A stretch of DNA of 17,500 nucleotides from contig JAIXMN010000069.1 of NCBI GenBank assembly GCA_025716815.1, forward strand, positions 1-17,500. The letters run 5' to 3'. Of the stretch, positions 1-7,910 are shown piece by piece (position 1 is the first letter of the stretch; every line of letters begins with the position of its first letter). The position numbers and the translations under genes were made by a program. The DNA is from Dichotomocladium elegans. Taxonomy: Eukaryota; Mucoromycota; Mucoromycetes; Mucorales; Lichtheimiaceae. The notes beneath the pieces were generated by a model, which was given only the letters and a program-made list of their open reading frames with translations, was not told the origin of the DNA and made no database searches.

Positions 1-290
1 TAGACTTGACTTGGACTCATCCTAGGTCTTTTTTAGACTTGACTTGGACTCCTAGGTCTTTTTTAGACTTGACTTGGACTCATCCTAGGTCTTTTTTAGA
101 CTTGACTTGGACTCATCCTAGGTCTTTTTTAGACTTGACTTGGACTCATCCTAGGTCTTTTTTAGACTTGACTTGGACTCCTAGGTCTTTTTTTAGACTT
201 GACTTGGACTCATCCTAGGTCTTTTTTAGACTTGACTTGGACTCATCCTAGGTCTTTTTTAGACTTGACTTCCAATCATCCTAGGTCTTT
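1..290. repeat. 33-bp tandem array 1 (rDNA spacer)
   Basis: About nine near-identical head-to-tail units run in from the window edge. Each has a CCTAGG core, a T-run and the motif AGACTTGACTTGGAC. Most units are 33 bp and two are 30 bp (a CAT is missing). The segment GTCTTTTTTAGAC can form a 4-bp stem around the T-run. Because 33 is a multiple of three, open frames run through the array, but the peptide is only an 11-residue reiteration. The array lies in the same spacer as the 5S and 28S genes, so I read it as intergenic-spacer repeat. No spacers separate the units, so it is not CRISPR. Confidence 0.9.
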
Positions 291-760
291 TGACTTGACT
301 GGGGTCACTCCTAGGTCTTTTCCTCAGAACGTCTAGGTCATTTTTACTTGACTGGGCTCACTTCAAGGACTTTTCCTCAAAACGTCCAAGTCATTTTTAC
401 ACTTGACTGGGGTCACTTCAAGGACTTTTCCTCAAAACGTCCAAGTCTTTTTACACTTGACTGGGGTCACTTCAAGGACTTTTCCTCAAAACGTCCAGTC
501 ATTTTTACACTTGACTGGGACCCATCCTAGGTCTTTTCCTCAAAACGTCCAAGTCATTTTTACACTTGACTGGGGTTACTTCAAGGACTTTTCCTCAAAA
601 CGTCTAGGTCATTTTTACACTTGACTGGGGTTACTTCAAGGACTTTTCCTCAAAACGTCTAGGTCATTTTTACACTTGACTGGGACCCATCCTAGGTCTT
701 TTCCCCAATACGTCTAGGTCATTTTTACACTTGACTGGGACCCATCTTAGGACTTTTCTG
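290..760. repeat. ~55-bp tandem array derived from the 33-bp family
   Basis: About eight units of roughly 54-56 bp follow array 1 directly. Each joins the shared ACTTGACTGGG motif to a new segment containing CTCAAAACGTC and a T-run. Some units carry the CATCCTAGGTC core of the 33-bp family and others carry CACTTCAAGGAC, so this looks like a longer unit that evolved from the 33-bp repeat. No coding function is supported. Confidence 0.8.
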
Positions 761-902
761 CAACACATGGGGGATATTTTCGGACATCTTTGGGACACTC
801 TCTAGGTGTTTTCTGCAGTGAATCGCAGCATCCTTTATCGCAAAAAAATACAAAAAAACATAAAAAAATTTAAAACCGCAATAAAATGAATGGCAAAAGC
901 AT
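761..902. other. Spacer between arrays, A-rich, duplicated elsewhere
   Basis: A short region contains GGGACACT and GTGTTTTCT motifs, followed by a run rich in A (CAAAAAAATAC and similar). It leads into AAAAGCATGTGCATCATG, which opens the next repeat. The same order of motifs recurs at 2441-2574, and its second half recurs at 15705-15743, so it is part of a duplicated module. I see no gene in it. Confidence 0.6.
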
Positions 903-1100
903 GTGCATCATGAAAACAAACAGAAACCTGAAAATAAAATTTTCACCTCATGTTTTTTCGTAATAACCGCGCATTTGCATTCTTCTCATGCAAATGCCGC
1001 GATGGTTCCTTGTGCGCAAAATTTCGGCGCATCGAATAAACCAAGTTCCATGCCAAACGGACCAGAACTCGTTGAGAAACCCACAGAAACACCTTCACGA
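896..1100 (+). repeat. Diverged single copy of the 158-bp repeat
   Basis: This segment aligns with the first unit of the array at 2575-2766: the shared opening GCATGTGCATCATGAAAAC, then GCCGCGATGGTT, CGCATCGAAT and an ACGGACC/ACGGACA block. It has drifted well away from the other copies, yet shows no insertion or deletion across about 60 codons of the frame opening at 903. It is most likely an old unit of the 158-bp family. Confidence 0.65.
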
Positions 1101-1440
1101 AAATGCATTCTCGACGCGCGAGGGGCTTTTTGACCCAAATTTCGTGCCCGGAGGGCCTCCGGAGTACCACCATTCGAACGGGCTCGTCGAGAGCTTTCGA
1201 ATGATCCAACTTTGAGCCCAAACGGACCACTTTACGACCTCCAAGTAATGAAAAACCTTCAAGGCCGAAATGACTTTGTTGTGGGGGGAAAGCGGCTGCA
1301 TACGCCCGGTAAAACCCCGCCACCGGCGTATTGAGGAAATTCATCTATAGGATAATTAACATGCAGAAAAATGCTACACAGGGTGCAGAGATTGCAGAGG
1401 TCATGGGTTCGACTCTGTCCTTTGCATCATGGACGGTTTC
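1101..1440. other. Unique, relatively GC-rich spacer segment
   Basis: About 340 bases separate the diverged 158-bp copy from the second 33-bp array. The segment is richer in G and C than its surroundings and contains short inverted motifs such as GGAGGGCCTCC. Near 1409-1418 there is a GGTTCGACTC motif like a Pol III B box, but no matching A box or cloverleaf. The open frames on both strands show no recognisable family. I see nothing definite here; a role in rDNA regulation is possible but unsupported. Confidence 0.45.
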
Positions 1441-2440
1441 TTTCACTTGGGACCTAGGTCTTTTTTAGACTTGGACCAAGGTCTTTTTCACTTGGGCCTA
1501 GGCCTTGTTTAGACTTGACTTGGCAGGTCCTAGGTCTTTTTTAGACTTGAGTTGGACTTACCCTAGGTCTTTTTTAGACTTGACTTGGACTTACCCTAGG
1601 TCTTTTTTAGACTTGACTTAGACATACCCTAGGTCTTTTTTAGACTTGACTTAGACATACCCTAGGTCTTTTTCAGACTTGACTTCCAATGATCCAAGGT
1701 CTTTTTCAGACTTGACTTGGACTTACTCTAGGTCTTTTTTACACTTGACTTCCACTGATCCTAGGTCTTTTTTAGACTTGACTTCCAGTGATCCTAAGTC
1801 TTTTTTACACTTGACTTGGACTGACTCTAGGTCTTTTTTAGACTTGACTTCCAATGATCCTAGGTCTTTTTTACACTTGACTTCCAATGATCCTAGGTCT
1901 TTTTTAGACTTGACTTCCAATGATCCTAGGTCTTTTTTAGACTTGACTTGGACTGACTCTAGGTCTTTTTTACACTTGACTTGGACTCACCCTAGGTCTT
2001 TTTTAGACTTGACTTGGACTTGGCCTAGGTCTTTTTTAGACTTGACTTGGACTGACTCTAGGTCTTTTTTAGACTTGACTTCCAATGATCCTAGGTCTTT
2101 TTCAGACTTGACTTGGATTGACTCTAGGTCTTTTTTACACTTGACTTGGACTGACTCTATGTCTTTTTTACACTTGACTTGGACTGACTCTAGGTCTTTT
2201 TTACACTTGACTTCCAATCATCCTAGGTCTTTTTTAGACTTGACTTCCAATGATCCTAGGTCTTTTTCAGACTTGACTTGGATTGACTCTAGGTCTTTTT
2301 TACACTTGACTTGGACTGACTCTAGGTCTTTTTTACACTTGACTTGGACTGACCCTAGGTCTTTTTTACACTTGACTTCCAATCATCCTAGATCTTTTTT
2401 ACACTTGACTGGGACTCATTCTAGGACTTTTCCTCAATAT
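1441..2440. repeat. 33-bp tandem array 2, with higher-order structure
   Basis: About 30 head-to-tail 33-bp units of the same family as array 1. Variants differ mainly in the middle (GGACTGACT, CCAATGATC, GGACTCACC) and at TAGAC versus TACAC or CAGAC. A block of five units repeats with the variants in the same order about 165 bp apart (compare positions starting 2081 and 2246), so the array has higher-order structure from block duplication. The 255-codon open frame across it is explained by the unit being 3 x 11 bases long. Confidence 0.9.
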
Positions 2441-2574
2441 GTCTAGGTTATTTTGGGACATCATGGGGACACTTTCTAGCTGTTTTCTAGAGTTAGTCGC
2501 GGAGTGTTTGACCAAAAAAATTATACAAAAAAATAAAAAAATTAAAACCATGATAAAATGATAGGCAAAAGCAT
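2441..2574. other. A-rich spacer, second copy of the 761-902 module
   Basis: The order of motifs matches 761-902: a GGGACA tract, a GACACT-TCTAG-TGTTTTCT segment, an A-rich run, then GGCAAAAGCATGTGCATC leading into 158-bp repeat sequence. This shows that a module of array end plus spacer plus 158-bp repeat was duplicated within the spacer DNA. No gene is visible. Confidence 0.6.
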
Positions 2575-3545
2575 GTGCATCATGAAAACATTCAAAAACC
2601 TGTGACGAAAAAATTCAACTTACGTTTTTTCATGGTAATTGAAAATTGGTGTTCTTCATATGCAAAAGCCGCGATGGTTTCTACTACAGAAAAATTTTGC
2701 GCATCGAATGAGCCTATTTGCACCTCAATCGGACAAGAAACCGCCGAGAAATATGTGATCGACTAATTAAGTGATTACTTGCCCCTTTTTTCGTGAATCA
2801 TTTTTTACATATTACCATACCAAAGCCGCGATGGCTGCAAATAGAACAATCTTCGGCGAGTCGAATGAGCCTACTTTCATCGCAAACGGACAAGAAACCA
2901 CCGAGAAATATGAGATCGACAAATTAAGTGATTACTTTGCCCCTGTTTTCGCATATCATTTTTTACATATTACCATACCAAAGCCGCGATGGCTGCAAAT
3001 AGAACAATCTTCGGCGAGTCGAATGAGCCTACTTTCATCGCAAACGGACAAGAAACCACCGAGAAATATGAGATCGACAAATTAAGTGATTACTTTGCCC
3101 CTGTTTTCGCATATCATTTTTTACATATTACCATACCAAAGCCGCGATGGCTGCAAATAGAACAATCTTCGGCGAGTCGAATGAGCCTACTTTCATCGCA
3201 AACGGACAAGAAACCACCGAGAAATATGAGATCGACAAATTAAGTGATTACTTTGCCCCTGTTTTCGCATATCATTTTTTACATATTACCATACCAAAGC
3301 CGCGATGGCTGCAAATAGAACAATCTTCGGCGAGTCGAATGAGCCTACTTTCATCGCAAACGGACAAGAAACCACCGAGAAATATGTGATCGACAAATTA
3401 ATTAAGTACTTACTTTACCCCTTTTTTTCACAAATCAATTTTTTCATAGTTACCATATCAAAGCCGCGATGGTTCCTGGTAAAACTAAGTTTGGCGAGTC
3501 GAATGAACCTACTTGCAGCGCAAACGGACGTGATGCTGTCGAGTA
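2575..3545 (+). repeat. 158-bp tandem array, direct orientation (copy A)
   Basis: A diverged leading unit (2575-2766) is followed by four almost identical 158-bp units, whose ATGGCTGCAAATAG motifs begin at 2831, 2989, 3147 and 3305, and by a diverged trailing unit ending near 3545. Each unit contains GCCGCGATGG, then a frame of about 31 codons that mostly ends at ATCGAC plus a stop or a read-through codon, then a T-rich linker. The same family occurs inverted at 12924-14420 and direct at 15705-16640. The near identity of the internal units suggests recent amplification. Confidence 0.93.
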
Positions 3546-4074
3546 ATGCACAAAAAACTGTTGGCGTTGCGGTCATGGTGGTTGATTATTTTATGTAAAA
3601 CAGAAGTGAGCTTGATAACCAAGTGGTTAGTACGTTGGACTATCAAAGCGAAGAGTTCGGGTTCGAATCCCGCACAAAGCGGGTTTTGCTGCAGAGTTCC
3701 ATTTTGCGCTGGTTTTGCATTTTCCACCTCTTTTTTTTTCCGTTTTTTTTTCTTCTTTCCTTGCAAACAGATATGGTGCACCATGGTCTTCAGAAAGAAA
3801 TGACAAACGAAGCATTTGGATGTGTTTTTGTGACAAAAATAATCAAACACGTTCGTTTTCTACAAAAAATCAAAGAAAGGTGTAAAGGGGAATGGTTGAC
3901 CTTTGGTTAGGAACTTGACCTTTTTTTTTTTTTTGAACAAAAAATTTTGTTTTCAACCGTGCACTATATTCAAAAAGCACAGTAATAAGTAAATGAGCAT
4001 GGTAATAAAGAAAAAAAGAAGCGTGCATAGTGTCTTGTGCAAAAAAATTGAAAGGGGAAAAAAAAAAGTGCAGC
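3546..4074. other. Spacer with homopolymer runs, upstream of the 5S gene
   Basis: This stretch lies between the 158-bp array and the 5S gene. Besides the tRNA-like segment at 3609-3680 it holds long T or A runs (about 3730-3750, 3920-3934, 4058-4066). Short open frames exist on both strands but are low-complexity translations of these runs with no recognisable domain. With respect to the minus-strand 5S gene this is downstream DNA. Confidence 0.6.
3609..3680 (+). pseudogene. Degenerate tRNA-like sequence with Pol III A and B boxes
   Basis: A TAACCAAGTGG A box (3616-3626) and a perfect GGTTCGAATCC B box (3660-3670) lie about 34 bases apart, the usual spacing in a tRNA gene. The T arm pairs around TTCGAAT and the loop CTATCAA sits at the anticodon position. 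The acceptor and anticodon stems do not pair properly, so this is not a working tRNA. It is a tRNA pseudogene or the head of a tRNA-derived short interspersed element. T-runs near 3729 would serve as a Pol III stop. Confidence 0.55.
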
Positions 4075-4080
4075 AAAAAA
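4075..4080 (-). terminator. Pol III T-run terminator of the 5S gene
   Basis: Read on the minus strand, the 5S gene runs into six consecutive T residues right at its 3' end. This is the standard RNA polymerase III termination signal, and it fixes the transcription direction. Confidence 0.8.
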
Positions 4081-4198
4081 CCTACAGCACACAGTATTCC
4101 CATGTCGTCCCCGACCATAGTACTGACTGTGCCAGATGGGGCTTAACTGCGGAGATCGAACGGGATCCGGTGCATTCCCCATTGTATGGCCGTAGGTT
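4079..4198 (-). rRNA. 5S ribosomal RNA
   Basis: The minus strand gives a complete 5S rRNA of about 120 nt. Its ends pair (AACCTACGGC at the 5' end with GCTGTAGGTT at the 3' end), the CCTACGGCCATAC start is typical, and the internal promoter blocks are present: AGTTAAGC (A box) and GGTCGGGGACGACATGG (C box). The sequence resembles 5S genes of early-diverging fungi. It lies on the same strand as the 28S fragment and about 1.56 kb downstream of the 28S 3' end, so the 5S gene sits in the rDNA intergenic spacer, as in many fungi. A T6 terminator follows directly. Confidence 0.94.
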
Positions 4199-4309
4199 AT
4201 CTTGTCTTTTTTTTTCATTTTGACAAGCACTTTTTTTTCGACCTAGGACTTTTTACCTTGTATCTCGGCCAACTTTCCCTTAAGACCTTGTCTGAGACCT
4301 TGGCCATCT

Positions 4310-5400
4310 TGTCCCTAGGTCTTTTTCACTTAGACCTCGGCCATTTTGCTCTAGGACTTTGCCTTAGACTTGGACTGACTTGTCCCTAGGTCTTTTTTTG
4401 ACTTGACTTGGACTTACCCTAGGTCTTTTTTTGACTTGACTTGGAATCATCCTAGGTCTTTTTTTGACTTGACTTCTGGTCATCCTAGGTCTTTTTTACA
4501 CTTGACTTCTGGTCATCCTAGGTCTTTTCTAGACTTGACTGGGACTTACCCTAGGTCTTTTTTAGACTTGGCCTCCAGTCATCCTAGGTCTTTTTTACAC
4601 TTGACTTCCAGTCACCCTAGGTCTTTTTTACACTTGATGTGCGCCTCACTTAATCCTTGCCCTGTGACTTTCAAATCCCGCTTATGATCATAAGCGGGAT
4701 TTAAATATACTGGCAGGCTCCATCATCCACTCTTTAGACTTGACTTGGGACTCATCCTAGGTCTTTTTTAGACTTGGCCTCCAGTCATCCTAGGTCTTTT
4801 TTACATTTGACTTGGACTTACCCTAGGTCTTTTTTTGACTTGGCTTCTGGTCATCCTAGGTCTTTTTCAGACTTGGCCTTCAGTCATCCTAGGTCTTTTT
4901 TAGACTTGGACTTCAGTCATCCTAGGTCTTTTTTAGACTTGGACTTCAGTCATCCTAGGTCTTTTTCAGACTTGACTTTGACTTACCCTAGGTCTTTTTT
5001 AGACTTGGCCTCCAGTCATCCTAGGTCTTTTTTAGACTTGACTTCTGGTCATCCTAGGTCTTTTTTAGACTTGACTTCTGGTCATCCTAGGTCTTTTTTA
5101 GACTTGACTTCTGGTCATCCTAGGTCTTTTTTAGACTTGACTTCTGGTCATCCTAGGTCTTTTTTAGACTTGGACTTCAGTCATCCTAGGTCTTTTTCAG
5201 ACTTGACTTGGACTTACCCTAGGTCTTTATTAGACTTGGCCTCCAGTCATCCTAGGTCTTTTTTAGACTTGACTTCTGGTCATCCTAGGTCTTTTTTAGA
5301 CTTGGCCTTCAGTCATCCTAGGTCTTTTTCAGACTTGACTTGGACTGACCCTAAGTCTTTTTTACACTTGGACCATCTTGCCCCTAGGACTTTGCCTTAG
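4310..5400. repeat. 33-bp tandem array 3, between 5S and 28S
   Basis: About thirty units share the CCTAGGTCTTTTTT and GACTTG cores, with subfamilies marked by TCTGGTCAT, CTCCAGTCAT, CTTCAGTCAT and GGACTTACC. Both edges fade into degenerate units (from about 4240 and to about 5475). The array is interrupted at about 4637-4735 by non-repeat DNA containing a perfect palindrome. It lies between the 28S 3' end and the 5S gene, so it is intergenic-spacer repeat. The 208-codon open frame is again a product of the 33-base period. Confidence 0.9.
4673..4702. repeat. Perfect 30-bp palindrome interrupting the 33-bp array
   Basis: AAATCCCGCTTATGA is followed directly by its exact reverse complement, giving a 30-bp perfect palindrome without a loop. 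It lies inside an approximately 100-bp non-repeat segment (4637-4735) that interrupts the 33-bp units. The segment may be a small insertion or a structural element; I cannot assign it. Confidence 0.9.
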
Positions 5401-5757
5401 ACCTTGTCCTTAGACCTTGACTGACTTGTCCTTAGACCCTAGACCTTAGTCTTTGACCATCTTGTCCCCTAGGACTTTTAGCTTCACATTCGACTTGCGT
5501 ATAAAGGCCAGCATCCCATACCACCGTATTCGCGCGTGGCACTTTGCATTTTTTTTAATTTTTCGCAATCAGTTGTCGGCAAATGCCAACGCCTATTGCT
5601 TTAAACACACTTGAACGCTTACTTCAAGTCGACACTTTTGCTTTCTCTAATGAAAAAGCCAACTCAAGTCTTTGCGTTAAGCAATAAAAGACCCAAATGT
5701 CTTGGTTTATCTGCCCCCTTGTCTTCATGTTCTCTTTCAAGAAATGAATCCAAAAGG
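5401..5757. other. 28S 3' flank (spacer between 28S and array 3)
   Basis: Relative to the minus-strand 28S gene this is the first DNA after the mature 3' end. Degenerate 33-bp units persist to about 5475. The rest is unique, with a TATAAAGG motif near 5500 and a T-run near 5550. The short plus-strand open frame at 5611-5835 runs into antisense 28S sequence and is not a gene. A Pol I terminator would be expected here, but I cannot identify one. Confidence 0.55.
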
Positions 5758-6154
5758 ACAAATAGTAGAACAAGGGCTGAACCTCAGAACATCGTGGCAA
5801 CAGAGGCCACTCTAGTCCTTACAGTACCCCGTTAATTTCAAATCGTCTGTTTGCCATTTCAGAGTCTGAAGGCATTCCATTGACTTGAAGGCTTCTCTAA
5901 ATGTCATTTCCAACACCTAGAGGAAAACCTCAGTAGGCTCTCGAGTACTAAAAGCACTCTATCGATGCAGTTCTCTGCATTCAAACACACATAGCATCCT
6001 TTCCAGCATGGATTCTGACTTAGAGGCGTTCAGCCATTATCCAGCAGATGGTAGCTTCGCAACATTGGCCTTTCAACCAGTCGCATGTACCAATTATCTG
6101 AATGAAGGGTTCCTCTCGTACTAACTTCAATTACTGTTGGGATACCAAATCCAT

Positions 6155-6209
<55 letters not shown>

Positions 6210-6327
6210 ATTAGTGGGTGAACAATCCAACGCTTACTGAATTCTGCTTCAGTATGATAGGAAGAGCCGACATCGAAGAATCAAAAAGCAACGTCGCTAT
6301 GAACGCTTGGCTGCCACAAGCCAGTTA
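5758..6327 (-). rRNA. 28S (large subunit) rRNA, 3' fragment
   Basis: The minus strand reads as the final ~570 nt of nuclear large-subunit rRNA. Landmarks include AGTACGAGAGGAAC (the sarcin-ricin loop, 6109-6122), the domain V block GTTTAGACCGTCGTGAGAC, the ACCCACTAATAGGGAACG segment, GGCTGAACGCCTCTAAGTC, and the AACGGGGTACTGTAAG terminal region. The end near ACTATTTGT is placed by resemblance to the yeast 3' end. The wording around the sarcin-ricin loop (AGTAATTGAAGTTAGTACG) is fungal in type. The 5' side stops abruptly at AACTGGC, where transposon sequence begins, so this copy cannot give an intact 28S in this window. Confidence 0.95.
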
Positions 6328-7014
6328 TTATTTATTATAATTTATCTGGCAGCGCCAGTTGAAAACCATTTGTGCAACCCATGTGACAATTTTTGAATGA
6401 CCTCCCATTTCGAAAATTTTCATTCTTTTGCTTCTCTTTCACTTTCTTAACACTTTTTTCAACTAGTCTCCTTTGAATGAAAGAGTAGATAGGTGACATA
6501 TTCCAGCCTGAACATTCTACACTCCCTTGCCTAGGAGCATAGTAGCCTACCCTGAATAAGCTAGTGTGATGCCATGATTACTTTTTACATGTCCTATCCA
6601 TGTGTCTGGTGCTTTCCCACTGATTTTATTACAGTGTAAATTGTGCAATGGAGTATTAGTGGTAAGTGGATATAGACATTACGTTTGTGAGTATAGTGAT
6701 ATGTGTTCTTCAAAGTGAAGTAACCATTGGAGGCATGTGGTATTTGTGGGGAATGTAATATCGCGTGCAGTTGAACTATCTGGAAGTATGAGTTGAAGGT
6801 CTTGAAGTCGTTTAACTCTTGTAAGTGCAACATATAGTTGACCATCCTGGAAAAAGTCACTAAGGAAAAGAGATATAGATGAGATTGTAAGGCTTTGCAC
6901 TTGGTGAACTGTGAGTGCCCAATCAAGGTGAATAGGGAACTGAGTTCTTTCATATGCTTTAAAGGGTACATCTCTGATGACACATTTACAGGTAGTAATT
7001 CAGCAGGGTTTGAA
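6328..7014 (-). mobile_element. Truncated Helitron 3' end inserted in 28S rDNA
   Basis: This segment is the reverse complement, with scattered differences, of about 12210-12923: the helicase C-terminus, the 3' untranslated region and the terminal hairpin. The hairpin here is CTGGCAGCGCCAG (6346-6358). The element's 3' end abuts the 28S fragment at 6327/6328. Similarity stops at about 7014, so only the last ~690 bp remain. It is a separate, older copy in the opposite orientation to the fuller element; together they form long inverted repeats around 7015-12210. Confidence 0.9.
6679..7014 (-). pseudogene. Helitron helicase C-terminal fragment (broken)
   Basis: The minus strand encodes the last ~110 residues of the same PIF1-like helicase as the full copy: the QFP block, the LTVHQVQSLT motif and the GQLYVALTRVKRLQDL block, ending at the same SLYSQT and stop. 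The start of the gene is missing. There is one extra A relative to the full copy in the CTGTAAATG region, which shifts the frame upstream of the conserved block. The HKVQ of the full copy reads HQVQ here. It is a decayed, 5'-truncated relic with no function expected. Confidence 0.88.
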
Positions 7015-7029
7015 ATTCAGTTTCTTCAA

Positions 7030-7255
7030 CAATGCTCCTGGATTTGAAATGGTCGCTCAGCTTGTACACACTGTAAAGTGTCCACATTCACTATTCCATA
7101 TGTTGCACACTTAAGCATGAACCACGCTTTCACTTTCTGATGCAATGCTCCTGGATTTGAAATGGTCACTTGGCTTGTACACACTGCAAAATATCCACGT
7201 TCACTTTTAGCTCTGTTGCACACTCAGTATAAATTAAATTTTCTTTCTGTGCCTA
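7030..7255. repeat. 113-bp direct duplication
   Basis: Two diverged copies begin CAATGCTCCTGGATTTGAAA at 7030 and 7143. Both continue with CTTGTACACACTG and end near a GTTGCACACT motif. They lie between the truncated Helitron fragment and the 81-bp minisatellite. There is no coding support. Confidence 0.8.
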
Positions 7256-7346
7256 GCATGTTGTGCGTCAAACTTGTTTTTAACGGCCGTCAGTTACTGA
7301 TGGGTGTTGAAATATGTTTCCCATTTTCCTCTACACTTTCCTTTCC

Positions 7347-7850
7347 CTGTGACTTCTGGTAGCCTACCAGCAGCCACATGGATGCAAACAGCATGACCCC
7401 ATGCATGTAGTTTGCCTCTACATTTTCCCTGTGACTGGTGGCAGCCTACCACCACTTTACAGATGCAAACGGCATGACATCACGCGCGTCGTTTATCTCT
7501 ACACTTTCCCTGTGACTGGTGGCAGCCTACCACCACTTTACTGATGCAAACGGCATGACATCATGCGCGTCATTTGTCTCCACACTTTCCGTGTGACTGG
7601 TGGCAGCCTACCACCACTTTACAGATGCAAATGGCATGACATCACGCGCGTCGTTTATCTCTACACTTTCCCTGTGACTGGTGGCAGCCTACCACCACTT
7701 TACAGATGCAAACGGCATGACATCACGCGCGTCGTTTATCTCTACACTTTCCCTGTGACTGGTGGCAGCCTACCACCACTTTACTGATGCAAATGGCATG
7801 ACATCACGCACGTCGTTTGCCTGAACGCTTTCCTTGTGACTGGTGGTTGG
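7347..7850 (+). repeat. 81-bp minisatellite, direct (copy 1)
   Basis: About six units of 81 bp; the CTGTGACTGG starts at 7429 and 7510 fix the period. Each unit holds TGGTGG-CAGCCTA-CCACCA, an inverted repeat with a 7-base loop, then GATGCAAA and CATGACATCACGCG. The first unit, from 7347, is diverged and the last decays near 7850, just before the 208-aa gene. The same family occurs at 14421-14525 (inverted), 15613-15704 and 16642-17500. Confidence 0.93.
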
Positions 7851-7910
7851 GCTATATGATAAATGTGATGTTATGGGTTTAACTATTGCTCTCCTTTTCT
7901 CTCTTTTCTA

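Noticed and set aside
1..760. Possible CRISPR array
   Set aside because: Units abut directly with no unique spacers, and the context is eukaryotic rDNA.
943..1344. 133-codon minus-strand open frame
   Set aside because: It overlaps a diverged 158-bp repeat and GC-rich spacer, shows no recognisable domain, and competes with other open frames in the same DNA.
1384..1430. Possible tRNA around GGTTCGACTC
   Set aside because: Only a B-box-like motif is present; there is no A box at the right distance and no cloverleaf pairing.
1679..2446. 255-codon plus-strand open frame with an 11-residue repeat (DLTWTDSRSFL)
   Set aside because: It lies wholly within the 33-bp array. A 33-base unit without a stop stays open indefinitely, antisense frames are also open, and the array is in rDNA spacer.
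3509..4230. Several 70-110-codon frames on both strands
   Set aside because: They are translations of homopolymer runs, the tRNA-like sequence and the 5S gene.
4774..5400. 208-codon plus-strand open frame in array 3
   Set aside because: Same reason: a product of the 33-base period between 28S and 5S, with no start context or domain.
5611..5835. 74-codon plus-strand frame
   Set aside because: It runs into antisense 28S rRNA sequence; no protein family is visible.
7563..7787. Repetitive plus-strand frame in the 81-bp array
   Set aside because: 81 is a multiple of three, so an open frame through the minisatellite is expected by its period alone.
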